Positions 21,065-29,951 of a DNA stretch of 47,115 nucleotides are shown one piece after another. Origin of the DNA: an uncultured Gammaproteobacteria bacterium (lineage in GTDB: Bacteria > Pseudomonadota > Gammaproteobacteria > PS1 > Pseudothioglobaceae); contig CAJWTP010000006.1 of NCBI GenBank assembly GCA_913047325.1, positions 1 to 47,115 of the forward strand. Direction: 5' to 3'. The position numbers were made by a program, and so were the translations under genes. Each line of letters opens with the position of its first letter. Within the stretch, counting starts at the first letter, position 1. The notes beneath the pieces are model-generated. The model searched no databases and was not told the DNA's origin. It saw only the letters and a list, made by a program, of their open reading frames with translations.

Positions 21065-22767
21065 ATAATACTCCACTTCTTAAAATAAATAACTTAACAG
21101 TCACCTACCCTTTGAATTCTGAAGGGAGTGATGTACTCAAGGCTCTTGATAATACCTCTCTTAAAGTAAATTCAGGACAAATCATAGGAATAGTTGGTGA
21201 AAGTGGTGCTGGAAAATCAACTATTGGTAAGGCTATCCTGGGTCTTCTTGACCCGCCAGCAAAACTTGTTAGTGGTGAAATTATATTTCTCGGAAATTCG
21301 CTTGTTGGTTTAAGTGAAGCACAATTCGAATCTTTGCGTGGCAACCAAATCGGCTATATATACCAAAATCCGATGACCGCCCTTAACCCCGTCCTAACAA
21401 TCGGCGAACAGGTCATAGAGGCCATAGAAGCCAACACCGATATGAGAGGCAAAAATGCTCGAGAATATGCCATTCAGTTGTTAGAACGAGCAGACGTCAG
21501 CTTTGCCGAAGATCGGCTTCAAAAGTACCCCCATCAATTATCTGGCGGATTATGCCAGCGCATTGTATTTGCAATCGCAATTGCTGCAAAACCCAAGCTC
21601 ATTATTGCCGATGAACCAACAACTGCTTTGGATGTTACTGTGCAACAATCGGTACTACAGACTCTGATTAAGCTGAGTCAACAAGAACAGATTGCCATTA
21701 TTTTAATAACCCACGATATAGGTGTTATAGCAGAAACATGTGATTATGTATACGTCCTAAGATATGGCAAACATGTCGAGCAAGATGCAACAAATAGGGT
21801 ACTTCAAAGACCAACACAGGACTATACCAGGTCGTTAATGGCATCGGTACCTTTGATAGAGAAGCGCCTTCACCGTTTCGCTTTAAATGAAGAAGATAAT
21901 TTGGAGGATATCTCTACCGGTCTTCACTACTTGCAAGAAAAGCAAACAACACAGGACTCGACAAATAAGCCCATACTGGAAGCTCGTAATCTTTCAAAAA
22001 TCTTTATTACCCCTTCCAGTCTGTTTAAAGCAAAACAGTTATTTACTGCTGTCAAGGATGTAAGTTTCACAGTTCGGCGCGGTGAAACTGTTGGAATTGT
22101 TGGAGAATCAGGTTCTGGTAAATCAACCATTGGAAGAATGATTTTAGGTTTGGAGGATATAACTGAAGGTAGTGTCATTTACCGTGGCAAAGACCTCAAG
22201 CTAATAACCGATAGCACTGAACATCGGGCACATTGCCTATCCATGCAATGCATTTTTCAAGATCCGTATTCCTCGCTCAATCCACGCATGACGGCCGGAG
22301 AAAACATCACCTATGGTTTGCAAGTTCACAAAATGATAGGCTCGAGTGACGCCAAATCATTGGCACAAGAACTTATGGCTTTGGTTGGCTTGCAGCGTGA
22401 AGATGCTGAAAAGTTGCCACATGCTTTTTCTGGCGGTGAAAGACAAAGGATCGGCATCGCTCGAGCTCTGAGCTATCGTCCTGATTTTATTTTTTGTGAC
22501 GAACCTACCTCTGCACTGGATGTTTCTGTCCAAGCTAATTTACTTAATCTGCTAAAGGATTTACAAGAAAAATTTTCCCTGACGTTGCTTTTCGTGAGCC
22601 ACGACCTGGCTGTCATTAGACAAATGTGCGACAGAGTGATTGTGATGAAAGAAGGAGAAGCTCTAGAATACGACAGCAATGAAAATATTTTTGAGCGCCC
22701 AAAACACAAATACACTCGTTCACTTCTTGAAGCCATGCCAAAATTTAAAGGACTAGCTCAAACATAG
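21061..22767 (+). CDS. Dual ABC-domain ATP-binding protein of peptide/opine transporter (DppD-DppF fusion)
   Basis: 568 aa with two Walker A (GESGAGKST, GESGSGKST) and two signature motifs (LSGGLCQRI, FSGGERQRIGIARAL); overlaps upstream permease by ATGA. Confidence 0.92.
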   Translation: MNNTPLLKINNLTVTYPLNSEGSDVLKALDNTSLKVNSGQIIGIVGESGAGKSTIGKAILGLLDPPAKLVSGEIIFLGNSLVGLSEAQFESLRGNQIGYIYQNPMTALNPVLTIGEQVIEAIEANTDMRGKNAREYAIQLLERADVSFAEDRLQKYPHQLSGGLCQRIVFAIAIAAKPKLIIADEPTTALDVTVQQSVLQTLIKLSQQEQIAIILITHDIGVIAETCDYVYVLRYGKHVEQDATNRVLQRPTQDYTRSLMASVPLIEKRLHRFALNEEDNLEDISTGLHYLQEKQTTQDSTNKPILEARNLSKIFITPSSLFKAKQLFTAVKDVSFTVRRGETVGIVGESGSGKSTIGRMILGLEDITEGSVIYRGKDLKLITDSTEHRAHCLSMQCIFQDPYSSLNPRMTAGENITYGLQVHKMIGSSDAKSLAQELMALVGLQREDAEKLPHAFSGGERQRIGIARALSYRPDFIFCDEPTSALDVSVQANLLNLLKDLQEKFSLTLLFVSHDLAVIRQMCDRVIVMKEGEALEYDSNENIFERPKHKYTRSLLEAMPKFKGLAQT

Positions 22768-22787
22768 ATGAGCATTAGTAAATCGTC

Positions 22788-23666
22788 CTAATTTAGTGGG
22801 CTAAGTAGCTGCTGATTGTCTTGTTGCTGTTTGATTGTGCTCTCAATGTCGGTCCGATATTTTTCTATTTGTTGACGCAACCTTTTGTCTTGCTCTTTAC
22901 TGCGTGTGTTCAGTACAGCAGCGAACATTTCATGGGTAACGTTGAGGTTATGACTATAGATATCACTATACCCTCTCGAGAAGGCGTTGCCTCTAGAAGT
23001 CATTACATACAACAGCTCCTGCTCCCAACCAACATCTCGAACCAGTATTTCCTCGAGTTCATCTAAAAGAGCCATGCGTCTATCAAACCATACATCATCA
23101 TCCCTCTGGAGCTGAGATGAGGCTTTACTGACGAGTTCTGTTTGCTCCCTACTTAACTCACCCATAAACTTAGCCAGGTTATCTCTTATTCTCTCGAATG
23201 CATCTTGTTGATACTGTTCATCAGTACGGCCGAGTCGTTCGTTATTATATTCCTCCGCCTGACTTCTCATGACTTCTAAAAATCCATCTATCTGCTTACT
23301 TGACAACTCTCTACCTAGCGGCAATATCCATTTCATTGAGCCTTGCTCTAGACGAAACCAGGCATCCTCGATGATCATAGAGACAGTGGCAATATCGTCG
23401 GCCTTTATTTTCTGTTTAGATAGTAACAAGCTTTCAGAGGCATCCAAAATCTTCAGATAAAACGGCATTTCATTGGCTTGATGCCAATCAAAAAAAGGAA
23501 CAAGAAGTTCATCAAGGTAGTCTTTTTGTTCAGCGTTGAGATCCACAAAACTTCCCAAATACCAAGGAAGCATGAAGTTGATTCGGTTATGAACAAAGGT
23601 AGTGGTACTGCAACTGGCTAACAGTATGACAAGAACCAATAAAAGTTTTTTCAATTTTTGTAGCAT
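22788..23666 (-). CDS. DUF6279-like lipoprotein
   Basis: 292 aa; N-terminal lipobox LLASC; INFMLPWYLGSFVDLNAEQKDYLDELL; repeated helical C-terminus. Confidence 0.7.
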   Translation of the reverse strand: MLQKLKKLLLVLVILLASCSTTTFVHNRINFMLPWYLGSFVDLNAEQKDYLDELLVPFFDWHQANEMPFYLKILDASESLLLSKQKIKADDIATVSMIIEDAWFRLEQGSMKWILPLGRELSSKQIDGFLEVMRSQAEEYNNERLGRTDEQYQQDAFERIRDNLAKFMGELSREQTELVSKASSQLQRDDDVWFDRRMALLDELEEILVRDVGWEQELLYVMTSRGNAFSRGYSDIYSHNLNVTHEMFAAVLNTRSKEQDKRLRQQIEKYRTDIESTIKQQQDNQQLLSPLN

Positions 23667-23803
23667 TTAATTTGTTCCGACAGACTCGTATTATAAGCGA
23701 TAACTTGACAATCTTTTTTTGTCTTCCTCTTCTAACTAAAATATATAAGACATAAACTTATGTTTAAATCACCGTTTACAGATAAAAACAACAAGAAATA
23801 CTG

Positions 23804-24856
23804 ATGGACAAACAAATACACAACACCAATATTGTAAGTGAAACTGTTATCACCTCCCCTAATGATCTCAGTGATAAATTGCCCATCACTCAAAAGGCCA
23901 AGAGAAATATTATGGCTGGCCGCAAAGTGGTGAGCGATATTCTCTCTGGAAAGGATTCTAGATTTATGGTGATTGTTGGACCCTGCTCAATTCATGACCT
24001 TGACTCGGCAAAAGAATACGCACATAAACTGCAAACCCTCAGTGAAGAATTAAAGGAATCACTCTATATAGTGATGAGAGTTTATTTTGAAAAACCAAGA
24101 ACAACGATTGGCTGGAAGGGTTTAGTTAGTGATCCTGATATGGATAATTCACTTGATGTCGACAAAGGGCTTTATCAAAGTCGAGAGTTTTTATCCTGGC
24201 TAGGGGACCTAGGTATGCCGGCAGCCACAGAAGCTCTCAATCCTATTACCCCCCAATATCTGGCGGATCTAATCTCTTGGTGCGCCATAGGTGCAAGAAC
24301 AACCGAGTCACAAACTCATCGTGAAATGTCGAGCGGCCTTTCAATGACAGTTGGCTTTAAGAATGGCACCGATGGAAACTTAATAATGGCCGTCAATGCA
24401 ATTAAAGCTTGTTCTTCACCTCAAAGTTTTTTAGGAATCAATGACAATGGTCAAATTTCAACATTTAAGGCAAAAGGCAACAAGTCGTCACACATTATTC
24501 TGAGGGGTGGCATTAAACCAAACTACCATAGTGAAGATGTTGAGCGTTGTGAAAAACTTCTCCAGCAAAACGATTTACCTGAAAGGATTATGGTGGACTG
24601 TTCGCACGATAACTCTAATCAGGACTACCGGCTACAAGGCAATGTGGTTGAAGAAATTAGTGCACAAATTGTCGCTGGAAACAAATCAATATTTGGCATC
24701 ATGTTAGAAAGCAATCTGTTTTCTGGCAATCAAAAAATACTGGACAATCAAAATGAGATGAAGTATGGTGTATCCGTCACTGACGGTTGCATAGATTGGA
24801 AAGAAACGCAAACAGTCCTTAGGAATCTTGCTGAAACATTATCAAATATACAATAA
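23804..24856 (+). CDS. aroG: 3-deoxy-7-phosphoheptulonate (DAHP) synthase
   Basis: 350 aa; FMVIVGPCSIHDLDSAKEYA, MRVYFEKPRTTIGWKGLVSDPDMDNS, WCAIGARTTESQTHREMSSGLSM, IMVDCSHDNSNQDYR. Paralogue letter not resolvable by eye. Confidence 0.88.
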   Translation: MDKQIHNTNIVSETVITSPNDLSDKLPITQKAKRNIMAGRKVVSDILSGKDSRFMVIVGPCSIHDLDSAKEYAHKLQTLSEELKESLYIVMRVYFEKPRTTIGWKGLVSDPDMDNSLDVDKGLYQSREFLSWLGDLGMPAATEALNPITPQYLADLISWCAIGARTTESQTHREMSSGLSMTVGFKNGTDGNLIMAVNAIKACSSPQSFLGINDNGQISTFKAKGNKSSHIILRGGIKPNYHSEDVERCEKLLQQNDLPERIMVDCSHDNSNQDYRLQGNVVEEISAQIVAGNKSIFGIMLESNLFSGNQKILDNQNEMKYGVSVTDGCIDWKETQTVLRNLAETLSNIQ

Positions 24857-24944
24857 CTAAGTTTCAATACAATAGATTAGATTTTTATTCGGACTTGCAA
24901 ATCATAGATAGGATTATTTCAACGACTGAAAGCACCCCTTGTCC

Positions 24945-24964
24945 TTGCTACACCTGTGTGGCAA
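24945..24964 (+). other. Small stem-loop downstream of DAHP synthase gene
   Basis: TTGCTAC (24945-24951) / GTGGCAA (24958-24964), one GU pair; no T-tract. Confidence 0.4.
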
Positions 24965-25087
24965 TGCAAATTGCAATTTAATTGATGTGGATTAATTTTG
25001 AGGAATTAAAATATAACATTTGTTCTATTTTTAAAAAAATAGAAAATTTATATATTGATATATATAAATTGAAGTATACTACTTTTT

Positions 25088-25148
25088 CTTGAAGTTATAA
25101 ATATGCTTCAAGAATTGGAATCAATTTTGACTTCCAATATTTTTTTTT
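25088..25148 (+). promoter_or_regulatory. Tandem stem-loops with terminator-like T-tract immediately upstream of the inositol-type binding protein gene
   Basis: CTTGAAG (25088-25094)/CTTCAAG (25106-25112), then ATTGGAA-TCA (25114-25123)/TGACTTCCAAT (25128-25138) followed by T9 (25140-25148). RBS agaggag and ATG (25168) follow directly. Confidence 0.65.
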
Positions 25149-25167
25149 AGAAGAGGAGTATTACAAC

Positions 25168-26130
25168 ATGTTAAAGATAAATAAGCACGCGTCTAACATT
25201 GTTCTTGCAATATTTGTACTTTTTGCAACAGCTATGTTTGGAAGTTCAACAGCAATTGCATCAGGAGAGAAATTTGTCCTAATTAGTCATGCACCAGATT
25301 CTGATTCGTGGTGGAACACAATTAAGAATGCAATTGGAATAGCCGGTGATCAAATGGATGTTTCGGTAGATTATCGTAACCCTACTACTGGTGATTTAGC
25401 AGATATGGCACGTATTGTCCAGCAGGCTGCAGCAAGTGACCCTGATGGCATTATTGTAACAATTGCTGATTTTGATGTACTAAAAGGACCTATTACTGAC
25501 GCAATAGCAAAGGGCATTCCAGTGGTTACAATTAACTCTGGAACTCGTGCTCAATCTGAAGCACTTGGTGCATTGGCGCATATTGGCCAACCTGAGTATG
25601 ATGCTGGTTTTGGTGCAGGTAAAAGAGCTAAGGCCGCTGGTGTAAGTGAGTTCCTATGTGTCAATCACTTTTTTACAAATCCTGTGTCTGTTGATCGTTG
25701 CCAAGGCTATGCCGATGCACTTGGTGTAGATCTAGGCCATCAAATGATAGACTCTGGACAAGATCCAACGGAAATAAAAAATAAAGTTATGGCACACCTT
25801 AGGTCGCACCCTAGCACGGACGCCATTCTTACCTTGGGTCCAACCTCTGCTCATCCAACACTTTCAGCTTTGGATGACCTAGGCCGTTCGGGTGATATCT
25901 ATTTTGGTACTTTTGACCTTTCAGGTGAAATTGCAGCTGCCGTTAAATCTGGTGTGATTTCATTTGCCATTGATCAACAACCATACCTACAAGGGTATCT
26001 TCCGGTTGTTTTCTTGACTAACTTGTCTCGCTATGGTGTATGGCCATCTGGCGCCATTAACTCTGGCCCTGGATTTATCACTAAGAGCAACATAAGCTTA
26101 GTTGAAAAATACGCAGGTGTATATCGTTAG
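25168..26130 (+). CDS. Sugar ABC transporter substrate-binding protein (IbpA-like, probable inositol)
   Basis: 320 aa, signal peptide, periplasmic-binding LacI-type fold (FVLISHAPDSDSWWNTIKNAIGIAGDQMDVSVDYRNP, PVVTINSG). Inositol specificity from operon context only. Confidence 0.85.
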   Translation: MLKINKHASNIVLAIFVLFATAMFGSSTAIASGEKFVLISHAPDSDSWWNTIKNAIGIAGDQMDVSVDYRNPTTGDLADMARIVQQAAASDPDGIIVTIADFDVLKGPITDAIAKGIPVVTINSGTRAQSEALGALAHIGQPEYDAGFGAGKRAKAAGVSEFLCVNHFFTNPVSVDRCQGYADALGVDLGHQMIDSGQDPTEIKNKVMAHLRSHPSTDAILTLGPTSAHPTLSALDDLGRSGDIYFGTFDLSGEIAAAVKSGVISFAIDQQPYLQGYLPVVFLTNLSRYGVWPSGAINSGPGFITKSNISLVEKYAGVYR

Positions 26131-26151
26131 TAGTTAATTAGACGTCTCCTT

Positions 26152-26184
26152 GCTGCCCGCCACTGATCTGCTGTGGTGGGCAGC
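26152..26184 (+). terminator. Strong stem-loop between binding protein and permease genes
   Basis: GCTGCCCGCCAC (26152-26163) / GTGGTGGGCAGC (26173-26184), 12-bp stem with one GU pair, followed by ATTATTT. Confidence 0.75.
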
Positions 26185-26216
26185 ATTATTTCCTCCTTAA
26201 AAAGTTCTGAAATGGA

Positions 26217-27332
26217 TTGAATCTCATGTCTATAAATAAAAAAAATACTTCGCCTATTCGCGCTTATATTAAAAACGCTATGATACGCCCAGACCTAGGG
26301 GCCATAGTTGGCGTTATATTGGTTTTTCTTTTCTTTTTTCTGGTAGCACATGATACTGGCATGTTTTCTCTAGAAGGATCCATGAATTGGGGCATAGTCT
26401 CTTCTCAGTTCATTATTATTGCTGTTGGTGCCTGCCTGTTGATGATTGCTGGTGAATTTGATCTTTCAGTTGGATCGATGATAGGTTTTGCTGGCATAGT
26501 GATCGCTGTCACTTCTATTGTTTGGGGTTGGCCTGTTTGGCTCAGTATTCTTACAGCCTTTGCTGTAGCGATGTCGATAGGCGCTTTAATTGGCTATATT
26601 ACAGTCAAAACAAATCTACCATCCTTTATTGTTAGTCTTGCTTTTTTATATATTTTGCGAGGTTTGACAATTTTTATTGCTATTGCCAGTACCAAAAAAA
26701 CCATTATTGGAGGTGTAACCGAAGTTGCTCAAAATGACTGGTTAGCGCCTATCTTCGGTGGAAAAATATTCTCAGGCTTATTCGAATGGCTTGCTGAACA
26801 GGGCTGGATTCAAACCTTTGTAGCTGGCACTAAAGCTGGCCAGCCAGTTGTATCTGGAATCCCTGCATTGATGGTTTGGGCACTGGGTCTAATTATTTTT
26901 GGTCATTTTGTGTTAACAAAAACTCGTTTTGGTAATTGGATTTACGCCTCCGGTGGCGATGCACAAGCTGCACGGCACATTGGCGTACCGGTTAACAAAG
27001 TTAAAATACTCATGTTTGTCTTTACTGCTTTTTGTGCAACCGTATTCGCCACCACTCAAGTTATTGAGTTTGGCTCGGCTTCAGCGGATAGAGGCATCCT
27101 TAAAGAATTTGAAGCAATTATTTCAGTGGTTATAGGTGGCGCCTTATTAACTGGAGGTTATGGATCAGTTATTGGTGCAGCTCTGGGCGCAATCATATTT
27201 GGAGTAGTGCAACAAGGTTTGTTTTTTATCGGCGTGGAGAGCTCATTATTTCGAGTTTTCCTAGGAGTGCTTTTACTATTAGCAGTGATACTCAATACAC
27301 ATGTTCGCAAATTAATCACAGGAGCGAAATGA
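26217..27332 (+). CDS. Sugar ABC transporter permease (IatP/RbsC-like)
   Basis: 371 aa multi-TM; ACLLMIAGEFDLSVGSMIGFAG; EAIISVVIGGALLTGGYGSVIGAALGAIIFGVVQQGLF. Confidence 0.87.
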   Translation: MNLMSINKKNTSPIRAYIKNAMIRPDLGAIVGVILVFLFFFLVAHDTGMFSLEGSMNWGIVSSQFIIIAVGACLLMIAGEFDLSVGSMIGFAGIVIAVTSIVWGWPVWLSILTAFAVAMSIGALIGYITVKTNLPSFIVSLAFLYILRGLTIFIAIASTKKTIIGGVTEVAQNDWLAPIFGGKIFSGLFEWLAEQGWIQTFVAGTKAGQPVVSGIPALMVWALGLIIFGHFVLTKTRFGNWIYASGGDAQAARHIGVPVNKVKILMFVFTAFCATVFATTQVIEFGSASADRGILKEFEAIISVVIGGALLTGGYGSVIGAALGAIIFGVVQQGLFFIGVESSLFRVFLGVLLLLAVILNTHVRKLITGAK

Positions 27333-28102
27333 TGAGTACTTCACCACTGATGGAACTTACAGACATTCATAAAAGTTTTGGTAATGTAAATGCCCTTAGA
27401 GGGGTTTCAATTTCTATTAATAGGGGAGAATGCCACTGCTTATTGGGCGATAACGGCGCAGGAAAATCAACATTGATTAAAATCATGTCTGGGGTACACC
27501 AGCCCACAGCTGGGCAAGTAAATATTAATGGAAAACCCACTGTAATGCAAGGCCCCCGTGAAGCAATAGATTCTGGAATTGCTACAGTTTATCAAGATTT
27601 GGCATTGATTCCATTAATGTCAGTGTCGCGTAATTTTTGGCTCGGTAGAGAACTGACAAAAAAAATAGGTCCAATCGCTGTAATGGACTTTGATAAATGT
27701 AACTCAATTTTGATGTCAGAAATGGAAAAAATAGGGATCCAATTACGAGACCCGAGTCAATCAATAGGAACTCTTTCAGGTGGTGAAAGGCAAACCGTTG
27801 CCATTGCTCGTGCCGTATTTTTTGGTGCTGAAATATTAATACTTGATGAGCCTACATCAGCTTTGGGTGTATACCAGACCGCTAATGTATTAAAAACTGT
27901 AGAAAAGGTTCGGGAAAAAGGTGTTGCAGTAGTATTTATATCGCATAACGTTTCACATGCCTTAGCTGTAGGGGACAAATTTACAGTTCTATCTCGAGGC
28001 GAAACTCTTGGCACTGCTCTTGCTGGAGAGATTAATTATGAAGAATTACAATTTATGATGTCTGGAAATAAGGAATTGTCAGCATTAAAAAATAGCAAAT
28101 AA
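27329..28102 (+). CDS. Sugar ABC transporter ATP-binding protein, single ABC domain (IatA/FrcA-like)
   Basis: 257 aa; GDNGAGKSTLIK, LSGGERQTVAIARA, ILDEPTSALG; overlaps permease stop (ATGA). Confidence 0.88.
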   Translation: MMSTSPLMELTDIHKSFGNVNALRGVSISINRGECHCLLGDNGAGKSTLIKIMSGVHQPTAGQVNINGKPTVMQGPREAIDSGIATVYQDLALIPLMSVSRNFWLGRELTKKIGPIAVMDFDKCNSILMSEMEKIGIQLRDPSQSIGTLSGGERQTVAIARAVFFGAEILILDEPTSALGVYQTANVLKTVEKVREKGVAVVFISHNVSHALAVGDKFTVLSRGETLGTALAGEINYEELQFMMSGNKELSALKNSK

Positions 28103-28131
28103 GGAATTGTCAGAATTAATAAATAGCAAAT
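28070..28131 (+). repeat. 31-bp tandem direct repeat, two adjacent copies, 29/31 identical
   Basis: aaggaattgtcagcattaaaaaatagcaaat (28070-28100) followed directly by aaggaattgtcagaattaataaatagcaaat (28101-28131). Confidence 0.95.
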
Positions 28132-28134
28132 ATT

Positions 28135-29115
28135 ATGAAAATATGTTTGATTGGTGCAGGTCGCATAGGTGCTGTCCATGCAATAGCAATAGCGGGTGAA
28201 GCAACAACTACGCTTCATTCGGTTGTTGACCTCCATCCAGAAGCGGCAGAGCAGCTTGCCAAAAAGTACAATGCTATCGCCTTAAACTTAGACCAGGCGT
28301 TCAATAATAACGAAATAGATGCCTTTATCATTGCCAGCAGTACTGCTACACATGCAGACCTAATAGAACGGTGTGCCCGAGCAGGTAAGCCTGTTTTTTG
28401 CGAAAAACCAATTGATTTAAGTCTCGATAGAGCTTTATCGTGTGCCAAAGTTGTTAAAGAAAGTGGCATTGTATGCATGATTGGTTTTAACAGGCGATTT
28501 GATCCACATATGGTCAGCTTAAAGAATAAAGTTGATGCAAACCTTATTGGCTCAGTTCAGTCTTTGATAATTAACTCTCATGACCCAGAACCGCCTTCTA
28601 TGGAATATATTGCAAGCTCTGGCGGGTTGTTTTATGACATGATGATCCACGATTTTGACATGGCCTGCTGGATACTTAAAGACACACCAAGCAATATATA
28701 TGTTGCTGCCACTGCTACAAATGATGATATTGCTAGCTATGGTGATGTGGATACTGCCAGTGTCATATTAACCATGAAGAATGGTGCGATTGCAACTATT
28801 ATTAATGGTCGTCAAGCGGCTTTTGGTTATGACCAGAGAATTGAAGTTTTTGGACAAAAAGGAATGTTGCAAGTACAAAATGCACTTGAAGATAATGTGG
28901 TGCTAAGCAATGCAAATGGAATTAACCAAGCTAAAGCAAAATATTTTTTCTTAGAAAGATATGAAAAGGCATATCACAACGAATTGGTACATTTTATGAA
29001 ATCAGTTCAAACAGGTGCTAAGCCTAGCGTAGACATTTCAGATGGCGTTCTGGCATTGAAAATTGCCGAAGCAGCTAAACAGTCTTTTGAAAGCGGAAAC
29101 CCAGTTAACTTATAA
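28135..29115 (+). CDS. iolG: Inositol 2-dehydrogenase (Gfo/Idh/MocA family)
   Basis: 326 aa; GAGRIGAVHA, VFCEKPIDLSLDRALSC, IGFNRRFDPHMVSLK, GGLFYDMMIHDFDMACWIL. Confidence 0.85.
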   Translation: MKICLIGAGRIGAVHAIAIAGEATTTLHSVVDLHPEAAEQLAKKYNAIALNLDQAFNNNEIDAFIIASSTATHADLIERCARAGKPVFCEKPIDLSLDRALSCAKVVKESGIVCMIGFNRRFDPHMVSLKNKVDANLIGSVQSLIINSHDPEPPSMEYIASSGGLFYDMMIHDFDMACWILKDTPSNIYVAATATNDDIASYGDVDTASVILTMKNGAIATIINGRQAAFGYDQRIEVFGQKGMLQVQNALEDNVVLSNANGINQAKAKYFFLERYEKAYHNELVHFMKSVQTGAKPSVDISDGVLALKIAEAAKQSFESGNPVNL

Positions 29116-29127
29116 ATATTAAATAGA

Positions 29128-29949
29128 ATGCTGCCACAGAATATTAACGATTTGAATAGTTTATTACAAGAGAGCTATCCCAAATTAAGCAAGAAAATGA
29201 AGTTGATAGCATTCTACATTATCGATCAACCTCAAAAACTCGCATTGAACACTCTTGCGGTGATTGCAGAAGATGTTGGGGTTTATCCTTCAACTCTGGT
29301 GCGCTTTGCTAAACATTTTGGTTTTAGTGGTTTTGCAGAACTGCAAGCGCTATTCAAGGTCAAAATTTCGCAATCTGCGATCAACTATCATCAGCGTATC
29401 ACTGATGTTCAAAAAGTAACTGGAGGTGATGTAAATATGAATAGTTCGAATATATTTCATGATGTTACTAGTCGTAATATTGCTGCCACAAAAATACTAT
29501 CTGAACAAACAGATGAAGAGTTAATAGAGGAATCCGTGCAGACATTGTGTGCGGCTAATGAAGTAATTTTATGTGGCTCGAATAGAGCTCAACCTATAGC
29601 AAGCTATTTTTATTATATGTTAAATAATCTAGGCATTCGATGCCGCATTACCAATAACGTAGCTGAAGAAGAAAGCCTATCACATTGGCTTGATGAGAAA
29701 ACTGTACTAATTGCAATCACTTATAACCCTTATTCTACTTGGACAACTGAAACCGTTAAGGAGGCAAAAAAATCTAATGCAACGGTTATTCTGCTGACCG
29801 ATACAAAGCTAAATCCTATTGCCCATCTTGCGGATTATTTATTTTGCATACATGAAGCAGAGATCCACACTTTTAGGTCCTTAGGGGCAACAATGTGCCT
29901 TGTTCAGGCTATATGTATATCCATCGGATACCATCAACAGGAAAATTAA
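29128..29949 (+). CDS. MurR/RpiR-family regulator (IolR-like)
   Basis: 273 aa; HTH_6 (NTLAVIAEDVGVYPSTLVRFAKHFGFSGFAELQALFKVKI) plus SIS domain. Sits inside the iol operon. Confidence 0.85.
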   Translation: MLPQNINDLNSLLQESYPKLSKKMKLIAFYIIDQPQKLALNTLAVIAEDVGVYPSTLVRFAKHFGFSGFAELQALFKVKISQSAINYHQRITDVQKVTGGDVNMNSSNIFHDVTSRNIAATKILSEQTDEELIEESVQTLCAANEVILCGSNRAQPIASYFYYMLNNLGIRCRITNNVAEEESLSHWLDEKTVLIAITYNPYSTWTTETVKEAKKSNATVILLTDTKLNPIAHLADYLFCIHEAEIHTFRSLGATMCLVQAICISIGYHQQEN

Positions 29950-29951
29950 AT

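Noticed and set aside
28070-28131. Start of a CRISPR-like or larger repeat array
   Set aside because: Only two directly adjacent copies with no spacer; explained by simple tandem duplication.
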